Source: FEN-1297 sp964618785 (GTDB lineage Bacteria; Bacteroidota; Ignavibacteria; Ignavibacteriales; Ignavibacteriaceae). Taken from it: a stretch of 7,988 bases of DNA. The position numbers and the translations under genes are program-made. Numbering within the stretch: the stretch's first letter is position 1; every line of letters starts with the position of its first letter. Under the pieces are notes generated by a model. The model ran no database searches. It was not told the origin of the DNA and was given only the letters and a program-made list of their open reading frames with translations. The stretch is from NCBI GenBank assembly GCA_964618785.1, contig CAZUCY010000151.1, positions 1 to 7,988 of the forward strand, in the 5' to 3' direction. Below are positions 1 through 6,174 of the stretch, one piece after another.

Positions 1-746
1 GCGGAGACGGTACAATGCATATATGCAAGAAGCTAGGTGAAATGGGGATGAATATGATCGGTGTACCTAAAACTATTGATAATGATCTTGAGGCTACCGA
101 TCTCACATTCGGACACGATTCGGCAGTGTTTGTAGTTGCAGAAGCTCTCGACAGGCTGCATACAACTGCATCATCACATCACCGGGTAATTGTTTGCGAG
201 GTAATGGGAAGATATGCCGGTTGGATTGCATTAAACGGAGGATTAGCCGGAGGCGCAGATATTATTCTTATACCTGAAATACCTTTCTCATGGGAGAAGG
301 TCTATGAGAAGATCCATAAACGCGAGTTGATGGGAAAAAAGTTCAGCTTGGTTTGTGTTGCAGAAGGTGCAAAATCCAGTGATGGTCAAATGATTGTGAA
401 AGGGACGGATATAAAAAGACATGATCCCATGCAATTAGGCGGTATTGGTGAGCTTGTTGCCCGCAGAATAGAAGAGAATACCCAGCGGGAAACCAGAGTT
501 ACAGTATTAGGACACGTTCAGCGCGGAGGAAGCCCTACTCCATTTGACAGGATCCTTTCTACTAAGTTTGGTTATTTCGCTATTGAATTAGCTTCACGTA
601 AAAAATTCGGAAGAATGGTTGCGTTAAAAGGTGATGAAATAAAGAATGTTTTAATTGAAGATGCCATTTCACATCAAAAATTGGTCAAATTAGATAATCA
701 GAATGTGATCGTTTCTAAAGCCGTGGGTATTTCATTTGGTGAATAG
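1..746 (+). CDS. pfkA: 6-phosphofructokinase (PfkA family), C-terminal two thirds, 5' end cut by window
   Basis: Phosphorylates fructose 6-phosphate to fructose 1,6-bisphosphate in cytoplasmic glycolysis. The frame is open to the left edge and begins inside the phosphate-donor loop GGDGT, so about the first 100 residues lie outside; the ATG at 15 is an internal Met. Visible motifs are PKTIDND (66-86, with the catalytic Asp of TID at 78-80), MGRYAGW (204-224) and the family signature GHVQRGG with a downstream DR (510-551). The Gly after GGD (the Gly104 position of the E. coli enzyme) is typical of ATP users, whereas Lys in PKTIDND (the Gly124 position) is shared with PPi-dependent and long-branch ATP enzymes. 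I therefore infer an ATP-dependent enzyme of the group III/plant-like type. The stop is TAG at 744-746. No clear hairpin terminator follows before the tRNA gene. Family assignment is firm; donor specificity is inferred. Confidence 0.95.
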   Translation, partial: GDGTMHICKKLGEMGMNMIGVPKTIDNDLEATDLTFGHDSAVFVVAEALDRLHTTASSHHRVIVCEVMGRYAGWIALNGGLAGGADIILIPEIPFSWEKVYEKIHKRELMGKKFSLVCVAEGAKSSDGQMIVKGTDIKRHDPMQLGGIGELVARRIEENTQRETRVTVLGHVQRGGSPTPFDRILSTKFGYFAIELASRKKFGRMVALKGDEIKNVLIEDAISHQKLVKLDNQNVIVSKAVGISFGE

Positions 747-825
747 AAATTCGGTCGTCTTTCTTAATGATTTGTTTAAGTAAAGTTGATTTTGGAATTG
801 GTTACATATATATTTACTATTCATG

Positions 826-854
826 TTGAAACTTCTTATAAAAGATTATAAATT
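826..854 (+). promoter_or_regulatory. Possible promoter of the tRNA-Asp gene
   Basis: TTGAAA at 826-831 and TAAATT at 849-854 are 17 bases apart and lie 25 bases before the tRNA 5' end, so they fit a sigma70-like -35/-10 pair. The -10 is imperfect (TATAAA overlaps it two bases upstream). In AT-rich DNA such matches arise by chance, so this is tentative. Confidence 0.3.
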
Positions 855-879
855 GTTCATTGTAAACTTTTTTACCATT

Positions 880-953
880 GGGGTCGTAGTTCAGTTGGTT
901 AGAACGCCTGCCTGTCACGCAGGAGGTCGCGAGTTCGAGTCTCGTCGGCCCCG
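880..953 (+). tRNA. tRNA-Asp, anticodon GTC
   Basis: A 74-base complete cloverleaf can be folded by eye. The 7-bp acceptor stem pairs GGGGTCG (880-886) with CGGCCCC (946-952), with one T-G wobble, and the discriminator is G at 953. The anticodon stem CCTGC/GCAGG (907-911, 919-923) encloses the 7-base loop CTGTCAC with anticodon GTC at 914-916. The T arm is GCGAG-TTCGAGT-CTCGT (929-945). The bases after the discriminator are CAAT, so the 3' CCA is not encoded and must be added after transcription. It decodes both Asp codons. It sits between the phosphofructokinase and RRM genes as a single tRNA, not in a cluster. Confidence 0.97.
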
Positions 954-959
954 CAATTA

Positions 960-1000
960 CACCGTTTACCCCGGTGGCATCTTTACTTTTTTTTTTTTTT
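960..1000 (+). terminator. Probable terminator after tRNA-Asp, with a 14-T tract
   Basis: CACCG (960-964) pairs with CGGTG (972-976) around a 7-base loop, and an uninterrupted run of 14 T follows at 987-1000. The T run starts 10 bases beyond the stem, farther than in a textbook intrinsic terminator, so the hairpin part is only moderately convincing. The location right after the tRNA supports the reading. Confidence 0.5.
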
Positions 1001-1028
1001 ACATTCAATTTGATTAGAAGCCTGAATA

Positions 1029-1055
1029 TTGCATTTCTTCTAAATCCTTTATAAT
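1029..1055 (+). promoter_or_regulatory. Probable promoter of the RRM protein gene
   Basis: A perfect TATAAT at 1050-1055 lies 40 bases before the start codon at 1096, with TTGCAT at 1029-1034 upstream. The spacer is 15 bases, shorter than the optimum of 17, so the -35 assignment is weaker than the -10. Transcription would begin near 1062 and give a leader of roughly 30 bases. It lies just past the putative tRNA terminator, so the RRM gene probably has its own transcript. Confidence 0.45.
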
Positions 1056-1095
1056 TAAGTACTATTACAATCAAATAACAAAAAGGAACTATATA

Positions 1096-1434
1096 ATGAA
1101 CATCTATGTTGGGAACTTAGCTTCAGACGTCGCTGAAGAAGACCTGAGAAACTTATTTTCGGAATATGGACATATTACTAATGTGAAAGTAATAAAAGAC
1201 ATATTTTCCGGTACATCTAAAGGATTTGGCTTTGTAGAAATGCCAGGAGTAAGTGAAGCGCAGAAAGCTATAAACGAATTGAATGCTAAAGAGCTTAAAG
1301 GAAAAAAAATCGTCGTTAACGAAGCAAGACCAAAAACCGATAGCAGAAGAGGTGGCGGTGGTAATCGCGGCGGCAGCGGCGGCAGCAGAGGCGGAAGCAG
1401 CAGCGGCGGCGGCGGCAGAAGGAAAAGTTGGTAA
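1096..1434 (+). CDS. Single-RRM RNA-binding protein with an Arg/Gly-rich tail
   Basis: A 112-residue protein of the bacterial glycine-rich Rbp type. One RNA recognition motif fills residues 1-78: RNP2 is IYVGNL (3-8) and RNP1 is KGFGFVEM (42-49), which supplies the aromatic residues that stack on RNA bases. Residues 83-112 form a low-complexity RGG/Ser-Gly tail ending in RRKSW, like the RNA-binding tails of eukaryotic hnRNPs and cyanobacterial Rbp proteins. The start is set by a GGAA ribosome binding site at 1085-1088, seven bases before the ATG, and by RNP2 lying at the very N-terminus. The tail is encoded by a GC-rich GGC/AGC triplet-like stretch (about 1351-1425) that stands out from the AT-rich surroundings. 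Relatives in cyanobacteria are often cold-induced and affect RNA stability or translation; the role here is inferred only. A strong terminator follows. Confidence 0.93.
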   Translation: MNIYVGNLASDVAEEDLRNLFSEYGHITNVKVIKDIFSGTSKGFGFVEMPGVSEAQKAINELNAKELKGKKIVVNEARPKTDSRRGGGGNRGGSGGSRGGSSSGGGGRRKSW

Positions 1435-1567
1435 TAATTTTATTTAGATTGGTCGCTGTTTGAAATTCGCGGATGAAATTACGTAGATTTCTCAATATAA
1501 TCTAAATTATTTCTATTATACTTTTTTAATAGAGCTAACAGATATTTAGTAAAATAGTATATCAAAT

Positions 1568-1603
1568 AAGCCTTATAACTTAAATTATAAGGCTTTCTTT
1601 TTT
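1568..1603 (+). terminator. Strong intrinsic terminator of the RRM gene
   Basis: AAGCCTTATAA (1568-1578) pairs perfectly over 11 bp with TTATAAGGCTT (1585-1595) around the 6-base loop CTTAAA, followed by the T-rich tail TTTCTTTTTT (1594-1603). A second, weaker AT-only hairpin follows (ATTATTT 1609-1615 with AAATAAT 1620-1626, then TTCTTTTC). The element lies between convergent genes. On the - strand the same stem is followed only by a broken T run (TTATTTGAT), so it may also help end the fusion-receptor transcript, but less efficiently. Confidence 0.9.
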
Positions 1604-1652
1604 ACAGGATTATTTCAAGAAATAATTTCTTTTCAGAAAAATTTTTCATAAA

Positions 1653-3992
1653 TTATTTTACTACTAATTTACCGTTACTTCGCACGGAATAATTACTAAT
1701 TCCATCCTTAAATTTAAATTTGTTAATCATTTCATGAAGTCCGGACATCAGCCTGTTTAATTCCTGCGCGGCTTTTGCAATTTGCTGTAATCCGGTTGAT
1801 GAATCTTTGCTTACATTATTTATATCGTCAATATTTTTTCCTATTTGTTCGGCGGTTGCACTTTGTTCTTCACTAGCTGCGGCAACATGAATTATTATCT
1901 CACTAACCTTATTCCCGCTATTGACTATTTCAGTAAGTACATTACCTGCTTCATTGAATAAAGTTTTACCAACTTCAACTTCTTTAGTTCCTTCTTTCAT
2001 GGAACTGACAGCTTTATCGGTATCGATTTGAATATTTTTGATCATAGAAGATATTTCTTTAGTTGCTTTAGAAGTTCTTTCCGCAAGCTTTTTTACTTCA
2101 TCTGCAACTACGGCAAATCCCCGTCCCTGTTCACCTGCTCTGGCGGCTTCTATTGCTGCATTTAAAGCTAAAAGATTAGTCTGGTTTGCAATTTCGTCGA
2201 TTACCTGAACTATTTCACCAATCTTATCGCTGTTTTGTCCAAGTGAAAATACAGTATCGGCAGATTTGTTTACCACTTCAGCTATTTTGTTCATCTTTAC
2301 TAATGATTGATGAACGGCATCACCTCCTTTAACTGCCATTTCACTTGATTTTTTTGCAGTCTCTGCTGCTTTCCCGATATCTTGTGTGGTTTTAACTATT
2401 GTTTTTGTCATTTGCTCAATTGCAGCATTCACTTCATTAGTTTGAACAGATTGCTGCTGAGCGCCGTTTGCTATTTCTTCAGTGCGCATATTTATTTGTT
2501 TTGAAGCCCCGGCTGTGGCCTCAACTGATTCATAAACCTTCCTTATCAATTCCTTAACTTTATCAAGAGACCTCATAAAACTTCTGAATAATTGACCTAT
2601 ACTATCATCGTTATTATTTTCAAGAGAAACCGTTAAATCTCCTTCTGATAATTTTTCCAGCTCCATTAACATAATTTTAATGTTGCTTTCCAGATAATGC
2701 TGTCTGTAAACATTGCAATTCTCTTTTTTATTAAGATTATTAAAAATAGCTGTTGCCATTTGTTTGCAGTCATTGTACCCGCAGTGCCCGCAATCAAGAA
2801 TATCTTTCTTTTTGCTTTTAAGCATATCTTTAAATATCTGATTTACTTGTTCCTCACCGGGTATCGTTATTGTATTTTTGAAAATTGAGCTTCGATTGGA
2901 ATAACTTCTACAGTATAAATCCCTATCCCAGTATTTATCTATTATTCTATGCAGGTTTTTATTTTTGAAAATACGATTCATAATAAAACCTTTATTTTTA
3001 TAGTGATTTTGCATTTTTTTGTTTCTTGATTCAATTGCATATTCAAGTTCATCTGCAGTTTTATCTCTCTTCGTCCCTGTTCCGCCGTTACATCCAAGTT
3101 CGCAATTAAGGCAGTCTATTAAAAGTGGAGTTTTGCCATGTTCGATATCCGTCTTAAGCTTATCCAGGTAATGATAAATTGTATGTTGACCTTCTATCTT
3201 CCTGGTAAAATTAATAACTTCCGGCGCTTCTCTATGAACTGTCCTCATTAATCCGCCTGGAGTAGAAAATAACACTGCTCTTTCTGCTTCACTACCGTCA
3301 AATTGAACTTCCGGATAGCTTGAAATGTGAATATTCTCTGTATCAAAATATTCAGCAAAGCGTTTCATTGTTACGTTATAATCGCCTATGCCTACTTCCT
3401 CAAATTCTCTTTTTTTTGCTATACAGGGCGATACTATAAGTATTTTATAATTACTATATTCCGGGTAAAATTTTCTTATCATCTTCATTGAATGCATCAT
3501 TGGGCTGTCTGCCGGTGCAAGGTTCGGAAGAAGCTCGGGATGATATATCTCAATGTATGAAACAATTGCAGGGCAGGGTTGCGCAATAACCGTTCCGGGA
3601 TTTTTCCTTTTAATAAAATCAAGATAACTTTTTACGGTCAGTTCAGCGCCGAAGCTGACATCAAAAATTGCTGCAACGCCTTTTGATTTCAACCAGCCGT
3701 TGAAATTGAGATACGTATTTGGGAATACTGCCGCTATTGCCGGAGCTACTACCGCTATAATTCTTTCTCTTCTGTTGAAGGATTCTTTTAACAATTCAAA
3801 ATCGTCAATAATTACACGGGCATGAGCAGGACAGACAGAAATACATTCACCGCACCCGATACATAGATCTCCATTTATTTCGATTTGATCTCCTATCCCA
3901 ATATTACAATACTTCACAGGGCATATCGAAATACATTTATGACAATTAGTACATAATTTTTTATCAACATCAACTACTTTCGATAATTGCAT
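1653..3992 (-). CDS. Soluble sensory [FeFe]-hydrogenase / methyl-accepting chemotaxis fusion protein
   Basis: A 779-residue soluble multidomain sensor with no hydrophobic membrane segment. In order: two [4Fe-4S] ferredoxin motifs (Cys14/17/20/24 and Cys44/47/50/54); an H-cluster domain, about 75-320, keeping its four cluster cysteines (Cys140 in AQPCP, Cys190 in SPCIAKK, Cys297 and Cys301 in NCELGC); a four-Cys Fe-S domain of the PF04060 type (Cys401/404/409/426); a HAMP-like segment (about 435-485) with the EGDLTV and DDSIGQL hallmarks; and a complete chemotaxis signalling coiled-coil hairpin (about 485-758) whose tip carries NLLALNAAIEAARAGEQGRG. The arms are about 19 heptads each; EE pairs (505-506, 708-709) are candidate methylation sites, and no CheR/CheB-binding C-terminal pentapeptide is present. 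The expected job is to sense H2 or redox state and signal through CheW/CheA. H-cluster assembly would need HydEFG encoded elsewhere. The usual proton-relay residues are missing, which favours sensing over bulk catalysis. Start ATG at 3992 with GAAAGGG six bases upstream. Domain calls are firm; the ligand is inferred. Confidence 0.93.
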   Translation of the reverse strand: MQLSKVVDVDKKLCTNCHKCISICPVKYCNIGIGDQIEINGDLCIGCGECISVCPAHARVIIDDFELLKESFNRRERIIAVVAPAIAAVFPNTYLNFNGWLKSKGVAAIFDVSFGAELTVKSYLDFIKRKNPGTVIAQPCPAIVSYIEIYHPELLPNLAPADSPMMHSMKMIRKFYPEYSNYKILIVSPCIAKKREFEEVGIGDYNVTMKRFAEYFDTENIHISSYPEVQFDGSEAERAVLFSTPGGLMRTVHREAPEVINFTRKIEGQHTIYHYLDKLKTDIEHGKTPLLIDCLNCELGCNGGTGTKRDKTADELEYAIESRNKKMQNHYKNKGFIMNRIFKNKNLHRIIDKYWDRDLYCRSYSNRSSIFKNTITIPGEEQVNQIFKDMLKSKKKDILDCGHCGYNDCKQMATAIFNNLNKKENCNVYRQHYLESNIKIMLMELEKLSEGDLTVSLENNNDDSIGQLFRSFMRSLDKVKELIRKVYESVEATAGASKQINMRTEEIANGAQQQSVQTNEVNAAIEQMTKTIVKTTQDIGKAAETAKKSSEMAVKGGDAVHQSLVKMNKIAEVVNKSADTVFSLGQNSDKIGEIVQVIDEIANQTNLLALNAAIEAARAGEQGRGFAVVADEVKKLAERTSKATKEISSMIKNIQIDTDKAVSSMKEGTKEVEVGKTLFNEAGNVLTEIVNSGNKVSEIIIHVAAASEEQSATAEQIGKNIDDINNVSKDSSTGLQQIAKAAQELNRLMSGLHEMINKFKFKDGISNYSVRSNGKLVVK

Positions 3993-3998
3993 TAGAAA

Positions 3999-4005
3999 CC
4001 CTTTC
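3999..4005 (-). promoter_or_regulatory. Ribosome binding site of the hydrogenase-chemoreceptor fusion
   Basis: GAAAGGG on the - strand ends six bases before the ATG at 3992. It supports this start, which also leaves the first ferredoxin motif at its usual place near the N-terminus. Confidence 0.6.
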
Positions 4006-4350
4006 TTATTATTTGTTTTTGTACTCCCTATCTAACAAATTATTATTTATTATTCAGCTATATAGTAATTATAGTTACATGATTAAATTTTTTTAAATGG
4101 AGTTAATATATTATCGAAATTATTAATTAAATTTTTAGAGCATTTATTACACTTTAATATCCGGTTGATTTTTCATTGAAGCCTATTTATTTAAGGTATA
4201 TAATAATATTTTCAGGTGATGGATTTCTGCTTTTTTCGAATTCATTCAGAGTATGATTATGTTTTGTCTATATTGTAGAACGGAATATAGAGAGGGGGTT
4301 TACTTACTGGATCGCAAATTAACTTTATTAATAAGTCCCATGTAAAATAT

Positions 4351-4387
4351 GAAACAGCGCCTGCCTTCCAATCAGGCTGGGTCCGCC
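4351..4387 (+). pseudogene. tRNA-Gly(TCC)-like anticodon-arm remnant
   Basis: CCTGC-CTTCCAA-TCAGG (4360-4376) reads as an anticodon stem-loop. The 7-base loop has T33 (4366), anticodon TCC (4367-4369) and A37, as in bacterial tRNA-Gly. The stem has one mismatch (C4364 against T4372); a G at 4372 would restore perfect pairing. The flanks GAAACAGCG and CTGGGTCCG only loosely resemble the end of a D arm and the start of a T arm, and neither an acceptor stem nor a full D arm or T arm can be built. It is therefore not a working tRNA. It may be a decayed copy or a chance hairpin; the alternative pairing GCCTG/CAGGC could act as a weak terminator for the peptidase gene on the - strand. Confidence 0.4.
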
Positions 4388-4392
4388 GTATA

Positions 4393-6105
4393 TTAGAATA
4401 TATTTATATCACTTTTCGGATCAACATAAGAACGGTATATCTTTATCCCGCACAAAAATTCGTTTTCATCAACTTTAAAATCTTTTGGATCAAATTTTTT
4501 AAGTTTCATAGATTGGAATTTTGTTTCCGGGTAAATAAACGCAAAATGATTTTTGGAGGTTGTGACTTTTATGGGCATTTTAAAATCTTTTACATCTGCT
4601 TCCCACCTGTATTTTAAAGTAGTTTCATTTCCTTTTTTAACTACATAGACCGTAAAAATTGGGAAATTTACAAAACGTAAATATTGTTCAAAAAAATAGT
4701 TTAAATTCTGTCCTGTCCTTTGGTTTATATAGTTAATAATATCATCAGAATTTATACACTGATAGGCAAACTTTTCCTGCATTCCTTTTAAGACTGAAAA
4801 CCAAAGAGTATCATTATTTATAACATCTCGTAATGTATTCAGTACAAGTTGACCTTTATCATACATATCGCCTGCACCTTCCTTGTTTACATTATATGGA
4901 CCGATAATAGGCTTATCATTCCTGATATTAGTCTTTTTACCGTTCATATATTCCAATGCCGCTTTGTGCCCCCAGTTATATTCAACATAAAGAGCTTCTG
5001 CATAAGCCCCGAAGCTTTCATGTATCCACATATCTGCTATGTCATTTGACGTTACGCTGTTGCCCCACCACTCATGGGCGCTTTCATGTATAATAATAAA
5101 ATCAAATTTTAATCCAACATTGCTGCTTGCATAACCTTCATAACCGTTGAGATAATGATTACCGTAAGCCACTGCAGATTGATGTTCCATGCCGTTGTGT
5201 GATGACTCAATTAGTTTATACCCATCGCGGTAGAATGGATATTTGCCAAAATATTTTTCATAACAAGCATGCATAGTTTTTACTTGCTGAAAATGTTTTT
5301 TAGCTTTCACCAGATTTTCAGGAAGAACGTAATAGTCAAGTGTAAGCTTGCTTCCATCTTTGCTTGTAAATACATTGCTAAAATGGACGTATTTGCAAAT
5401 ATTAATTGTGACATCGTAATTATTTATCGGATAACTTACGAACCAGCTAAATTTTGTACTGCTATCCGGCAAAACTGTTTTATTTCTAAGCCGGCCGTTG
5501 GAAATATCCTCGAGTCCTTTGGGTACTGTAATATTTATCAGCATACTATCCGGCTCATCCGACTGGTGATCTTTATTAGGCCACCAAAGACTTGCACCGG
5601 TTCCTTGACAGGTTACTTCCACCCATGGGTTCCCTTTTTTATCTTTTGTCCATATAAAACCGCCATCCCATGGGGGATGTTCTGCAATTTGAGGTTTGCC
5701 GGAATAGTAAAAAACTATCTGATGAATGGATTCTTGTTCTAATTTGTTTGGAAGACTTATAAACACGGCTCCGGCTTCGCGGGAATACTTTAACGGCGTC
5801 CCGTCCTCAAATTCTATTTTGTCAATATTCATATTGGCAAACAAATCAACCTGCATTTTATCAAATGTATTTACTACTTTAAACCTGATTGTGTTTGAAC
5901 CTTTAATAGATTTGGAAGAAGTATCAATGGCAATATCGAGATTGTAATAGGTTACATCATAGCATGAACGAAGAGGGGAGAGAAATCCGCGCAAAGAATC
6001 AGCTCTTGTAAATTGCCCCCAGTCATAATGCGATGGCTCTTGGGCATTTACAAAATAACTTAATACAGTAAAAATTATTATTAGAGAATATAATGTAATT
6101 TTCAT
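4393..6105 (-). CDS. Secreted M1-family zinc metallopeptidase (aminopeptidase type)
   Basis: A 570-residue exported zinc peptidase expected to remove N-terminal residues from peptides. From the chosen ATG, residues 1-21 form a signal peptide (Lys2, a hydrophobic core, and a VNA-Q cleavage site), so it acts in the periplasm or outside. The N-terminal beta domain (about 45-245) precedes the catalytic domain with HESAH (340-344, coded at 5074-5088) and the third zinc ligand Glu363 in IHESF, 18 residues later. Glu341 is the general base, Tyr415 in DMYDKG is the likely transition-state Tyr, and GMEHQ (305-309) replaces the GAMEN exopeptidase motif, as in many Bacteroidota members. It lacks the long helical C-terminal domain of PepN-size enzymes. 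A TTG at 6117 is in frame, but GGAAA at 6111-6115 is correctly spaced for ATG 6105 and would lie inside the longer form. It follows the GH27 gene by 69 bases on the same strand and may be cotranscribed. Substrate unknown. Confidence 0.92.
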   Translation of the reverse strand: MKITLYSLIIIFTVLSYFVNAQEPSHYDWGQFTRADSLRGFLSPLRSCYDVTYYNLDIAIDTSSKSIKGSNTIRFKVVNTFDKMQVDLFANMNIDKIEFEDGTPLKYSREAGAVFISLPNKLEQESIHQIVFYYSGKPQIAEHPPWDGGFIWTKDKKGNPWVEVTCQGTGASLWWPNKDHQSDEPDSMLINITVPKGLEDISNGRLRNKTVLPDSSTKFSWFVSYPINNYDVTINICKYVHFSNVFTSKDGSKLTLDYYVLPENLVKAKKHFQQVKTMHACYEKYFGKYPFYRDGYKLIESSHNGMEHQSAVAYGNHYLNGYEGYASSNVGLKFDFIIIHESAHEWWGNSVTSNDIADMWIHESFGAYAEALYVEYNWGHKAALEYMNGKKTNIRNDKPIIGPYNVNKEGAGDMYDKGQLVLNTLRDVINNDTLWFSVLKGMQEKFAYQCINSDDIINYINQRTGQNLNYFFEQYLRFVNFPIFTVYVVKKGNETTLKYRWEADVKDFKMPIKVTTSKNHFAFIYPETKFQSMKLKKFDPKDFKVDENEFLCGIKIYRSYVDPKSDINIF

Positions 6106-6110
6106 CAATG

Positions 6111-6115
6111 TTTCC
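6111..6115 (-). promoter_or_regulatory. Ribosome binding site that fixes the peptidase start
   Basis: GGAAA on the - strand lies five bases before the ATG at 6105. It argues against the in-frame TTG at 6117, whose own upstream region carries no purine-rich Shine-Dalgarno match. Confidence 0.6.
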
Positions 6116-6174
6116 AATCAGAAATGATTATAAACTATATTAGAATGCAAATTAGTAACCATATTATAATTCTA

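Larger units (their letters stand above)
3993..4392. other. 400-base AT-rich intergenic stretch between the peptidase and receptor genes
   Basis: I see no convincing gene here on either strand. It must hold the end of the peptidase transcript and the leader and promoter of the receptor gene. A candidate - strand -10 is TATAAT (4068-4073), with only a poor -35 (TTAAAA, 4091-4096). An 8-bp inverted repeat TCTATATT/AATATAGA with a 9-base loop spans 4267-4291. A tRNA-Gly-like anticodon arm lies at 4360-4376, just past the peptidase stop codon. No sigma54 consensus was seen. Confidence 0.6.

Noticed and set aside
15..17. ATG at 15 as the phosphofructokinase start
   Set aside because: The frame is open upstream and already encodes the donor loop GGDGT at positions 1-14, which lies about 100 residues into the family's proteins.
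987..1000. T14 run as evidence of a mobile-element poly-A/T tail
   Set aside because: There are no target-site duplication, element genes or terminal repeats. Its place just after a tRNA fits a terminator tract.
823..1017. Open frame on the + strand across the tRNA gene (64 residues)
   Set aside because: It translates tRNA-Asp itself (VVQLVRTPACHAGGREFESR is a well-known artefact of tRNA translation) and ends in Phe residues from the T tract.
817..1074. Open frame on the - strand across the tRNA gene (85 residues)
   Set aside because: It reads the complement of tRNA-Asp and gives the familiar spurious peptide containing GPTRLELATSCVTGRR. It is a tRNA shadow, not a gene.
2697..2888. 63-residue open frame on the + strand inside the receptor gene
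   Set aside because: It is antisense to the conserved four-Cys domain and has no ribosome binding site or domain of its own.
1653..3992. Reading the fusion gene as a catalytic H2-producing hydrogenase
   Set aside because: The proton-donor Cys and relay Glu residues are replaced and the C-terminal 40% is a chemotaxis signalling module, so a sensor role fits better.
4360..4376. A functional tRNA-Gly gene
   Set aside because: Only the anticodon arm is recognisable, with a mismatch. No acceptor stem, full D arm or TTCGA-type T loop can be built from the flanks.
5269..5742. 157-residue open frame on the + strand opposite the peptidase gene
   Set aside because: It lies wholly inside the convincing M1 coding region on the other strand, with no recognisable domain. 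The same applies to the shorter + strand frames at 4849-5049, 5726-5947, 6227-6499, 6539-6739 and 7274-7567, opposite the peptidase and GH27 genes.
6115..6117. TTG at 6115-6117 as the peptidase start
   Set aside because: The ATG at 6105 has a well-spaced GGAAA and gives a standard signal peptide. The TTG would add four residues and overlap the ribosome binding site.
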